Notes under the pieces: generated by a model
Told to the model about the DNA's origin: nothing
Database searches by the model: none
The model's input: the letters and a program-made list of their open reading frames with translations, nothing else
Translations under genes and position numbers: made by a program
Part shown: piece by piece, positions 13,370 to 25,613 of the stretch
How the letters are laid out: each line of letters starts with the position of its first letter
Position numbering within the stretch: the stretch's first letter is position 1
DNA from: Xylocopa sonorina
Lineage: Eukaryota; Arthropoda; Insecta; Hymenoptera; Apidae
Reading direction: 5' to 3'
Length of the DNA stretch: 64,000 nucleotides
NCBI RefSeq assembly: GCF_050948175.1
Contig: NW_027490149.1
Location: 682,001-746,000, forward strand

Positions 13370-14925
13370 TTCTAATGCTTCTTAAAACGCGATATCGCAT
13401 CTCATTTCTATGTTTCATGGTAAGATATAATATGATTTGCGAAGTGTTATGTATTCTTCGTCTACACTTCAAATGAATGTAAATGCGACATTCCCTTGCA
13501 AGGATATAGCGTTTGCAAATGTCTACCTATCGTCCCAATTGTGTTCTAATGCTCCTTAAAACGCGATATCGCATCTCAGTTCTATGTTTCATGGTAAGAT
13601 ATAATATGATTTGCGAAGTGTTTCGTTTTCCTCGTCTACACTTCAAATGAATGTAAATGCGACACTTCCTTTTAAGGAAATAGCGTTTGCAGATGTCTAC
13701 CTATCGTAGCAATAGAGTTATAATGCTTCTTAAAACGCGATATCGCATCTCATTTCTATGTTTCATGGTAAGATATAATATGATTTGCGAAGTGTCATGT
13801 ATTCCTCGTCTACACTTCAAATGAATGTAAATGCGACACTTCCTTGCAAGGAAATAGCGTTTGCAGATGTCTACGTATCGAAGCAATAGAGTTCAAATGC
13901 TTCTTAAAACGAGATATTGCATCTCATATCTATGTTTCATGATAAGATATAATATTCATTGCGAAGTGTTATGCATTCCTCGTCTACACTTCAAATGAAT
14001 GTAAATGCGACACTTCCTTGCAAGGAAATAGCGTTTGCAGATGTCTACGTATCGTAGCAATAGAGTTCTTATGATTCTTAAAACGCGATATCGCATCTCA
14101 TTTCTATGTTTCATGGTAACATATAATATGATTTGCGAAGTGTTATGTATTCTTCGTCTACACTTCAAATGAATGTAAATGCGACATTCCCTTGCAAGGA
14201 AATAGCGTTTGCAAATGTCTACCTATCGTCCCAATTGTGTTCTAATGCTCCTTAAAACGCGATATCGCATCTCAGTTCTATGTTTCATGGTAAGATATAA
14301 TATGATTTGCGAAGTGTTTCGTTTTCCTCGTCTACACTTCAAATGAATGTAAATGCGACACTTCCTTTTAAGGAAATAGCGTTTGCAGATGTCTACCTAT
14401 CGTAGCAATAGAGTTATAATGCTTCTTAAAACGCGATATCGCATCTCATTTCTATGTTTCATGGTAAGATATAATATGATTTGCGAAGTGTCATGTATTC
14501 CTCGTCTACACTTCAAATGAATGTAAATGCGACACTTCCTTGCAAGGAAATAGCGTTTGCAGATGTCTACGTATCGAAGCAATAGAGTTCAAATGCTTCT
14601 TAAAACGAGATATTGCATCTCATATCTATGTTTCATGATAAGATATAATATTCATTGCGAAGTGTTATGCATTCCTCGTCTACACTTCAAATGAATGTAA
14701 ATGCGACACTTCCTTGCAAGGAAATAGCGTTTGCAGATGTCTACGTATCGTAGCAATAGAGTTCTTATGATTCTTAAAACGCGATATCGCATCTCATTTC
14801 TATGTTTCATGGTAACATATAATATGATTTGCGAAGTGTTATGTATTCTTCGTCTACACTTCAAATGAATGTAAATGCGACATTCCCTTGCAAGGAAATA
14901 GCGTTTGCAAATGTCTACCTATCGT
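13370..14925. repeat. 4-monomer (696-bp) tandem duplication, set 1
   Basis: Two full 696-bp units (about 13370-14065 and 14066-14761) and a partial third. Markers at 696-bp spacing are CGTCCCAATTGTG (13531 and 14227), GTGTTTCGTTTTCC (13618 and 14314), TTCCTTTTAAGG (13666 and 14362), GAGTTATAATGC (13716 and 14412) and GGTAACATATAATATG (14116 and 14812). The set lies inside 37-monomer copy 1, so it predates that larger event. Confidence 0.82.
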
Positions 14926-17382
14926 CGCAATAGTGTTCTAATGCTCCTTAAAACGCGATATCGCATCTCAGTTCTATGTTTCATGGTAAGATATAATATG
15001 ATTTGCGAAGTGTTATGTTTTCCTCGTCTACACTTCAAATGAATGTAAATGCGACACTTCCTTGTAAGGAAATAGCGTTTGCAGATGTCTACCTATCGTA
15101 GCAATAGAGTTCTAATGCTTCTTAAAACGCGATATCGCATCTCATTTCTATGTTTCATGGTAAGATATAATATGATTTGCGAAGTGTTATGTATTCCTCG
15201 TCTACACTTCAAATGAATGTAAATGCGGCACTTCCTTGCAAGGAAATAGCGTTTGCAGATGTCTACGTATCGAAGCAATAGAGTTCAAATGCTTCTTAAA
15301 ACGAGATATTGCATCTCATTTCTATGTTTCATGGTAAGATATAATATGATTTGCGAAGTGTTATGTATTCCTCGTCTACACTTCAAATGAATGTAAATGC
15401 GACACTTACTTGCAAGGAAATAGCGTTTGCAGATGTCTACGTATCGTAGCAATAGGGTTCTTATGATTCTTAAAACGCGATATCGCATCTCACTTCTATG
15501 TTGCATGGTAAGATATAAAATGATTTGCGAAGTGTTATGGATTCCTCGTCTACACTGCAAATGAATGTGAATGCGAAACTTCCTCGCTAGGAAATAGCGT
15601 TTGCAGATGTCTACGTATCGTAGCAATAGATTTCTAATGCTTCTTAAAACGCGATATCGCATCTCAGTTCTATGTTTCATGGTAAGATATAATATGATTT
15701 GCGAAGTGTTATGTTTTCCTCGTCTACACTTCAAATGAATGTAAATGCGACACTTCCTTGTAAGGAAATAGCGTTTGCAGATGTCTACCTATCGTAGCAA
15801 TAGAGTTCTAATGCTTCTTAAAACGCGATATCGCATCTCATTTCTATGTTTCATGGTAAGACATAATATGATTTGCGAAGTGTCATGTATTCCTCGTCTA
15901 CACTTCAAATGAATGTAAATGCTACACTTCCTTGCAAGGAAATAGCGTTTGCAGATGTCTACGTATCGAAGCAATAGAGTTCAAATGCTTCTTAAAACGA
16001 GATATTGCATCTCATACCTATGTTTCATGATAAGATATAATATTCATTGCGAAGTGTTATGCATTCCTCGCCTACACTTCAAATGAATGTAAATGCGACA
16101 CTTCCTTGCAAGGAAATAGCGTTTGCGAATGTCTACCTATCGTAGCAATAGTGTTCTAATGCTTCTTAAAACGCGATATCGCATCTCATCTCTATATTTC
16201 ATGGCAAGATATAATATTCATTGCGAAGTGCTATGCATTCCTCGTCTACACTTCAAATGAATGTAAATGCGACACTTCCTTGCAAGGAAATAGCGTTTGC
16301 AGATGTCTACGTATCGTAGCAATAGAGTTCTTATGATTCTTAAAACGCGATATCGCATCTCATTTCTATGTTTCATGGTAAGATATAATATGATTTGCGA
16401 AGTTTTATGTATTCTTCGTCTACACTTCAAATGAATGTAAATGCGACATTCCCTTGCAAGGAAATAGCGTTTGCAAATGTCTACCTATCGTCGCAATAGT
16501 GTTCTAATGCTCCTTAAAACGCGATATCGCATCTCAGTTCTATGTTTCATGGTAAGATATAATATGATTTGCGAAGTGTTATGTTTTCCTCGTCTACACT
16601 TCAAATGAATGTAAATGCGACACTTCCTTGTAAGGAAATAGCGTTCGCAGATGTCTACCTATCGTAGCAATAGAGTTCTAATGCTTCTTAAAACGCGATA
16701 TCGTATCTCATTTCTATGTTTCATGGTATGATATAATATGATTTGCGAAGTGTTATGTATTCCTCGTCTAAACTTCAAATGAATGTAAATGCGACACTTA
16801 CTTGCAAGGAAATAGCGTTTGCAGATGTCTACGTATCGTAGCAATAGAGTTCTTATGATTCCTAAAACGCGATATCGCATCTCATTTCTATGTTGCCTGG
16901 TAAGATATAATATGATTTGCGAAGTGTTATGGATTCCTCGTCTACACTGCAAATGAATGTGAATGCGAAACTTCCTCGCTAGGAAATAGCGTTTGCAGAT
17001 GTCTACGTATCGAAGCAATAGAGTTCAAATGCTTCTTAAAACGAGATATTGCATCTCAAATCTATGTTTCATGATAAGATATAATATTCATTGCGAAGTG
17101 TTATGCATTCCTCGTCTACGATTCAAATGGATGTAAATGCGACACTTCCTTGCTAGGAAATAGCGTTTGCAGATGTCTACGTATCGAAGCAATAGAGTTC
17201 AAATGCTTCTAAAAACAAGATATCGCATCTTAATTCTATGTTTCATGGTAAGATATAACATGATTTGCGAAGTGTTATGTATTCCTCGTCTACACTTCAA
17301 ATGAATGTAAATGCGACACTTCCTTGCAAGGAAATAGCGTTTGCAGATGTCTACGTAACGTAGCAATAGAGTTCTTATGATT

Positions 17383-20300
17383 CTTAAAACGCGATATCGC
17401 ATCTCATTTCTATGTTTCATGGTAAGATATAATATGAATTGCGAAGTGTCATGTATTCCTCGTCTACACTTCAAATGAATGTAAATGCGACACTTCCTTG
17501 CAAGGAAATAGCGTTTGCGAATGTCTACCTATCGTAGCAATTGTGTTCTAATGCTTCTTAAAACGCGATATCGCATCTCATCTCTATATTTCATGGCAAG
17601 ATATAATATGATTTGCGAAGTGTTATGTATTCCTCGCCTACACTTCAAATGAATGTAAATGCGACACTTCCTTGCAAGGAAATAGCGTTTGCAGATGTCT
17701 ACGTATCGAAGCAATAGAGTTCAAATGCTTCTTAAAACGAGATATTGCATCTCATTTCTATGTTTCGTGGTAAAATATATTATGATTTGCGAAGTGTTAT
17801 GTATTCATCGTCTACACCTCAAATGAATGTAAATGCGACACTTCCTTGCAAGGAAATAGCATTTGCAAATGTGTACGTACCGTAGCAACAGAGTTCTTAT
17901 GATTCTTAAAACGCGATATCGCATCTCATTTCTATGTTTCATGGTAAGATATAATATGATTTACGAAGTGTTATGTATTCCTCGTCTACACTTCAAATGA
18001 ATGTGAATGCGACACTTCCTTGCAAGGAAATAGCGTTTGCGAATGTCTACCTATCGTAGCAATAGTGTTCTAATGCTTCTTAAAACGCTATATCGCATCT
18101 CATTCCTATGTTTCATGGTAAGATATATTATGATTGGCGAATTGTTATGTATTCCTCGTCTACACTTCAAATGAATGTAAATGCGACACTTACTTGCAAG
18201 GAAATAGCGTTTGCAGATGTCTACGTATCGTAGCAATAGAGTTCTTATGATACTTAAAACGCGATATCGCACCTCATTTCTATGTTTCATGGTAAGATAT
18301 AATATGATTTGCGAAGTGTTATGTATTCCTCGTCTACACTTCAGATGAATGTAAATGCAACACTACCTTGCTAGGAAATAGCGTCTGCAGATGTCTAGGT
18401 ATCGCAGCAACAGAGTTCTAATGCTCCTTAAAACGCGATATCGCATCTCATTTCTATGTTTCATGGTAAGATATAATATTATTTGCGAAGTATCATGTAT
18501 TCCTCGTCTACACTTCAAATGAATGTAAATGCGACACTTCCTTGCTAGGAAATAGCGATTGCAGATGTCTACGTATCGTAGCAATAGAGTTCATATGATT
18601 CTTAAAACGCGATATCGCATCTCATTTCTATGTTTTATGGTAAGATATAACATGATTTGCGAAGTGTTATGTATTCCTCGTCTACACTTCAAATGAATGT
18701 GAATGCGACACTTCCTTGCAAGGAAATAGCGTTTGCGAATGTCTACCTATCGTCGCAATAGTGTTCTAATGCTCCTTAAAACGCGATATCGCATCTCAGT
18801 TCTATGTTTCATGGTAAGATATAATATGATTTGCGAAGTGTTATGTTTTCCTCGTCTACACTTCAAATGAATGTAAATGCGACACTTCCTTGTAAGGAAA
18901 TAGCGTTTGCAGATGTCTACCTATCGTAGCAATAGAGTTCTAATGCTTCTTAAAACGCGATATCGCATCTCATTTCTATGTTTCATGGTAAGACATAATA
19001 TGATTTGCGAAGTGTCATGTATTCCTCTTCTACACTTCAAATGAATGTAAATGCTACACTTCCTTGCAAGGAAATAGCGTTTGCAGATGTCTACGTATCG
19101 AAGCAATAGAGTTCAAATGCTTCTTAAAACGAGATATTGCATCTCATATCTATGTTTCATGATAAGATATAATATTCATTGCGAAGTGTTATGCATTCCT
19201 CGCCTACACTTCAAATGAATGTAAATGCGACACTTCCTTGCAAGGAAATAGCGTTTGCGAATGTCTACCTATCGTAGCAATAGTGTTCTAATGCTTCTTA
19301 AAACGCGATATCGCATCTCATCTCTATATTTCATGGCAAGATATAATATTCATTGCGAAGTGCTATGCATTCCTCGTCTACACTTCAAATGAATGTAAAT
19401 GCGACACTTCCTTGCAAGGAAATAGCGTTTGCAGATGTCTACGTATCGTAGCAATAGAGTTCTTATGATTCTTAAAACGCGATATCGCATCTCATCTCTA
19501 TATTTCATGGCAAGATATAATATGATTTGCGAAGTGTTATGTATTCCTCGTCTACACTTCAAATGAATGTAAATGCGACACTTCCTTGCAAGGAAATAGC
19601 GTCTGCAGATGTCTAGGTATCGCAGCAATAGGTTTCCAATGCTTCTTAAAACGCGATATCGCATCCCATTTCTATGTTTCATGGTAAGATATCATATGAT
19701 TTGCGAAGTGTCATGTATTCCTCGTCTACACTTCAAATGAATGTAAATGCGACACTTCTTTGCTAGGAAATAGCGTCTGCAGATGTCTAGGTATCGTAGC
19801 AATAGAGTTCTAATGCTTCTTAAAACGCGATATCGCATCTCATTTCTATGTTTCATGGTAAGATATAATATGATTTGCGAAGTGTTATGTATTCTTCGTC
19901 TACACTTCAAATGAATGTAAATGCGACATTCCCTTGCAAGGATATAGCGTTTGCAAATGTCTACCTATCGTCCCAATTGTGTTCTAATGCTCCTTAAAAC
20001 GCGATATCGCATCTCAGTTCTATGTTTCATGGTAAGATATAATATGATTTGCGAAGTGTTTCGTTTTCCTCGTCTACACTTCAAATGAATGTAAATGCGA
20101 CACTTCCTTTTAAGGAAATAGCGTTTGCAGATGTCTACCTATCGTAGCAATAGAGTTATAATGCTTCTTAAAACGCGATATCGCATCTCATTTCTATGTT
20201 TCATGGTAAGATATAATATGATTTGCGAAGTGTCATGTATTCCTCGTCTACACTTCAAATGAATGTAAATGCGACACTTCCTTGCAAGGAAATAGCGTTT

Positions 20301-23300
20301 GCAGATGTCTACGTATCGAAGCAATAGAGTTCAAATGCTTCTTAAAACGAGATATTGCATCTCATATCTATGTTTCATGATAAGATATAATATTCATTGC
20401 GAAGTGTTATGCATTCCTCGTCTACACTTCAAATGAATGTAAATGCGACACTTCCTTGCAAGGAAATAGCGTTTGCAGATGTCTACGTATCGTAGCAATA
20501 GAGTTCTTATGATTCTTAAAACGCGATATCGCATCTCATTTCTATGTTTCATGGTAACATATAATATGATTTGCGAAGTGTTATGTATTCTTCGTCTACA
20601 CTTCAAATGAATGTAAATGCGACATTCCCTTGCAAGGAAATAGCGTTTGCAAATGTCTACCTATCGTCCCAATTGTGTTCTAATGCTCCTTAAAACGCGA
20701 TATCGCATCTCAGTTCTATGTTTCATGGTAAGATATAATATGATTTGCGAAGTGTTTCGTTTTCCTCGTCTACACTTCAAATGAATGTAAATGCGACACT
20801 TCCTTTTAAGGAAATAGCGTTTGCAGATGTCTACCTATCGTAGCAATAGAGTTATAATGCTTCTTAAAACGCGATATCGCATCTCATTTCTATGTTTCAT
20901 GGTAAGATATAATATGATTTGCGAAGTGTCATGTATTCCTCGTCTACACTTCAAATGAATGTAAATGCGACACTTCCTTGCAAGGAAATAGCGTTTGCAG
21001 ATGTCTACGTATCGAAGCAATAGAGTTCAAATGCTTCTTAAAACGAGATATTGCATCTCATATCTATGTTTCATGATAAGATATAATATTCATTGCGAAG
21101 TGTTATGCATTCCTCGTCTACACTTCAAATGAATGTAAATGCGACACTTCCTTGCAAGGAAATAGCGTTTGCAGATGTCTACGTATCGTAGCAATAGAGT
21201 TCTTATGATTCTTAAAACGCGATATCGCATCTCATTTCTATGTTTCATGGTAACATATAATATGATTTGCGAAGTGTTATGTATTCTTCGTCTACACTTC
21301 AAATGAATGTAAATGCGACATTCCCTTGCAAGGAAATAGCGTTTGCAAATGTCTACCTATCGTCGCAATAGTGTTCTAATGCTCCTTAAAACGCGATATC
21401 GCATCTCAGTTCTATGTTTCATGGTAAGATATAATATGATTTGCGAAGTGTTATGTTTTCCTCGTCTACACTTCAAATGAATGTAAATGCGACACTTCCT
21501 TGTAAGGAAATAGCGTTTGCAGATGTCTACCTATCGTAGCAATAGAGTTCTAATGCTTCTTAGAACGCGATATCGCATCTCATTTCTATGTTTCATGGTA
21601 AGATATAATATGATTTGCGAAGTGTTATGTATTCCTCGTCTACACTTCAAATGAATGTAAATGCGGCACTTCCTTGCAAGGAAATAGCGTTTGCAGATGT
21701 CTACGTATCGAAGCAATAGAGTTCAAATGCTTCTTAAAACGAGATATTGCATCTCATTTCTATGTTTCATGGTAAGATATAATATGATTTGCGAAGTGTT
21801 ATGTATTCCTCGTCTACACTTCAAATGAATGTAAATGCGACACTTACTTGCAAGGAAATAGCGTTTGCAGATGTCTACGTATCGTAGCAATAGGGTTCTT
21901 ATGATTCTTAAAACGCGATATCGCATCTCACTTCTATGTTGCATGGTAAGATATAAAATGATTTGCGAAGTGTTATGGATTCCTCGTCTACACTGCAAAT
22001 GAATGTGAATGCGAAACTTCCTCGCTAGGAAATAGCGTTTGCAGATGTCTACGTATCGTAGCAATAGATTTCTAATGCTTCTTAAAACGCGATATCGCAT
22101 CTCAGTTCTATGTTTCATGGTAAGATATAATATGATTTGCGAAGTGTTATGTTTTCCTCGTCTACACTTCAAATGAATGTAAATGCGACACTTCCTTGTA
22201 AGGAAATAGCGTTTGCAGATGTCTACCTATCGTAGCAATAGAGTTCTAATGCTTCTTAAAACGCGATATCGCATCTCATTTCTATGTTTCATGGTAAGAC
22301 ATAATATGATTTGCGAAGTGTCATGTATTCCTCGTCTACACTTCAAATGAATGTAAATGCTACACTTCCTTGCAAGGAAATAGCGTTTGCAGATGTCTAC
22401 GTATCGAAGCAATAGAGTTCAAATGCTTCTTAAAACGAGATATTGCATCTCATACCTATGTTTCATGATAAGATATAATATTCATTGCGAAGTGTTATGC
22501 ATTCCTCGCCTACACTTCAAATGAATGTAAATGCGACACTTCCTTGCAAGGAAATAGCGTTTGCGAATGTCTACCTATCGTAGCAATAGTGTTCTAATGC
22601 TTCTTAAAACGCGATATCGCATCTCATCTCTATATTTCATGGCAAGATATAATATTCATTGCGAAGTGCTATGCATTCCTCGTCTACACTTCAAATGAAT
22701 GTAAATGCGACACTTCCTTGCAAGGAAATAGCGTTTGCAGATGTCTACGTATCGTAGCAATAGAGTTCTTATGATTCTTAAAACGCGATATCGCATCTCA
22801 TTTCTATGTTTCATGGTAAGATATAATATGATTTGCGAAGTTTTATGTATTCTTCGTCTACACTTCAAATGAATGTAAATGCGACATTCCCTTGCAAGGA
22901 AATAGCGTTTGCAAATGTCTACCTATCGTCGCAATAGTGTTCTAATGCTCCTTAAAACGCGATATCGCATCTCAGTTCTATGTTTCATGGTAAGATATAA
23001 TATGATTTGCGAAGTGTTATGTTTTCCTCGTCTACACTTCAAATGAATGTAAATGCGACACTTCCTTGTAAGGAAATAGCGTTCGCAGATGTCTACCTAT
23101 CGTAGCAATAGAGTTCTAATGCTTCTTAAAACGCGATATCGTATCTCATTTCTATGTTTCATGGTATGATATAATATGATTTGCGAAGTGTTATGTATTC
23201 CTCGTCTAAACTTCAAATGAATGTAAATGCGACACTTACTTGCAAGGAAATAGCGTTTGCAGATGTCTACGTATCGTAGCAATAGAGTTCTTATGATTCC

Positions 23301-23750
23301 TAAAACGCGATATCGCATCTCATTTCTATGTTGCCTGGTAAGATATAATATGATTTGCGAAGTGTTATGGATTCCTCGTCTACACTGCAAATGAATGTGA
23401 ATGCGAAACTTCCTCGCTAGGAAATAGCGTTTGCAGATGTCTACGTATCGAAGCAATAGAGTTCAAATGCTTCTTAAAACGAGATATTGCATCTCAAATC
23501 TATGTTTCATGATAAGATATAATATTCATTGCGAAGTGTTATGCATTCCTCGTCTACGATTCAAATGGATGTAAATGCGACACTTCCTTGCTAGGAAATA
23601 GCGTTTGCAGATGTCTACGTATCGAAGCAATAGAGTTCAAATGCTTCTAAAAACAAGATATCGCATCTTAATTCTATGTTTCATGGTAAGATATAACATG
23701 ATTTGCGAAGTGTTATGTATTCCTCGTCTACACTTCAAATGAATGTAAAT
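17383..23750. repeat. 37-monomer tandem duplication, copy 2
   Basis: Second copy of the 6.4-kb unit, directly adjoining the first. The match ends near 23750: GCGACACTTCCTTGCAAGG in copy 1 (about 17312) becomes GCAACACTTCCTTTCTAGG here. Beyond that point the sequence resembles monomers near 21370 instead, so a further exchange joined a different unit. Confidence 0.85.
19808..21363. repeat. 4-monomer (696-bp) tandem duplication, set 2
   Basis: The same structure as at 13370-14925, displaced by 6,438 bp, with all its marker variants at the expected places (CGTCCCAATTGTG at 19969 and 20665). It was carried along by the larger duplication. Confidence 0.82.
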
Positions 23751-23809
23751 GCAACACTTCCTTTCTAGGAAATAGCGTGTGCAGATGTCTACGTATCGTA
23801 GCAATAGAG

Positions 23810-25613
23810 TTCTAATGCTCCTTAAAACGCGATATCGCATCTCAGTTCTATGTTTCATGGTAAGATATAATATGATTTGCGAAGTGTTATGTTTTCCTCG
23901 TCTACACTTCAAATGAATGTAAATGCGACACTTCCTTGTAAGGAAATAGCGTTTGCAGATGTCTACCTATCGTAGCAATAGAGTTCTAATGCTTCTTAAA
24001 ACGCGATATCGCATCTCATTTCTATGTTTCATGGTAAGATATAATATGATTTGCGAAGTGTTATGTATTCCTCGTCTACACTTCAAATGAATGTAAATGC
24101 GGCACTTCCTTGCAAGGAAATAGCGTTTGCAGATGTCTACGTATCGAAGCAATAGAGTTCAAATGCTTCTTAAAACGAGATATTGCATCTCATTTCTATG
24201 TCTCATGGTAAGATATAATATGATTTGCGAAGTGTTATGTATTCCTCGTCTACACTTCAAATGAATGTAAATGCGACACTTACTTGCAAGGAAATAGCGT
24301 TTGCAGATGTCTACGTATCGTAGCAATAGGGTTCTTATGATTCTTAAAACGCGATATCGCATCTCACTTCTATGTTGCATGGTAAGATATAAAATGATTT
24401 GCGAAGTGTTATGGATTCCTCGTCTACACTGCAAATGAATGTGAATGCGAAACTTCCTCGCTAGGAAATAGCGTTTGCAGATGTCTACGTATCGTAGCAA
24501 TAGATTTCTAATGCTTCTTAAAACGCGATATCGCATCTCAGTTCTATGTTTCATGGTAAGATATAATATGATTTGCGAAGTGTTATGTTTTCCTCGTCTA
24601 CACTTCAAATGAATGTAAATGCGACACTTCCTTGTAAGGAAATAGCGTTTGCAGATGTCTACCTATCGTAGCAATAGAGTTCTAATGCTTCTTAAAACGC
24701 GATATCGCATCTCATTTCTATGTTTCATGGTAAGACATAATATGATTTGCGAAGTGTCATGTATTCCTCGTCTACACTTCAAATGAATGTAAATGCTACA
24801 CTTCCTTGCAAGGAAATAGCGTTTGCAGATGTCTACGTATCGAAGCAATAGAGTTCAAATGCTTCTTAAAACGAGATATTGCATCTCATATCTATGTTTC
24901 ATGATAAGATATAATATTCATTGCGAAGTGTTATGCATTCCTCGCCTACACTTCAAATGAATGTAAATGCGACACTTCCTTGCAAGGAAATAGCGTTTGC
25001 GAATGTCTACCTATCGTAGCAATAGTGTTCTAATGCTTCTTAAAACGCGATATCGCATCTCATCTCTATATTTCATGGCAAGATATAATATTCATTGCGA
25101 AGTGCTATGCATTCCTCGTCTACACTTCAAATGAATGTAAATGCGACACTTCCTTGCAAGGAAATAGCGTTTGCAGATGTCTACGTATCGTAGCAATAGA
25201 GTTCTTATGATTCTTAAAACGCGATATCGCATCTCATTTCTATGTTTCATGGTAAGATATAATATGATTTGCGAAGTTTTATGTATTCTTCGTCTACACT
25301 TCAAATGAATGTAAATGCGACATTCCCTTGCAAGGAAATAGCGTTTGCAAATGTCTACCTATCGTCGCAATAGTGTTCTAATGCTCCTTAAAACGCGATA
25401 TCGCATCTCAGTTCTATGTTTCATGGTAAGATATAATATGATTTGCGAAGTGTTATGTTTTCCTCGTCTACACTTCAAATGAATGTAAATGCGACACTTC
25501 CTTGTAAGGAAATAGCGTTCGCAGATGTCTACCTATCGTAGCAATAGAGTTCTAATGCTTCTTAAAACGCGATATCGTATCTCATTTCTATGTTTCATGG
25601 TATGATATAATAT
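23810..25613. repeat. Partial further copy at 14-monomer offset (2,436 bp)
   Basis: About 1.8 kb here matches 21374-23177 at offset 2,436 = 14 x 174, and therefore also 14936-16739. Shared markers are ATGCGGCACTTCC (24095), TAAGATATAAAATG (24382) and TGGTATGATATAATAT (25598). It ends at 25613, where AATATGATTTGC in the partner becomes AATATTCATTGC. One private change is TGTCTCATGG at 24199. Confidence 0.75.

Larger units (their letters stand above)
10945..17382. repeat. 37-monomer tandem duplication, copy 1 (6,438 bp)
   Basis: The sequence from about 10945 is repeated from about 17383, offset 6,438 = 37 x 174, over more than 6.3 kb. The variants AATATGAATTGCG (10994 and 17432), AATTGTGTTC (11101 and 17539), GTTTCGTGG (11325 and 17763) and the internal 4-monomer duplication are all reproduced. 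Differences are very rare in the stretches I compared. One is CTTCTTAAAACG near 15119 against CTTCTTAGAACG near 21557. Such identity implies a recent duplication or an assembly duplication. Confidence 0.85.
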
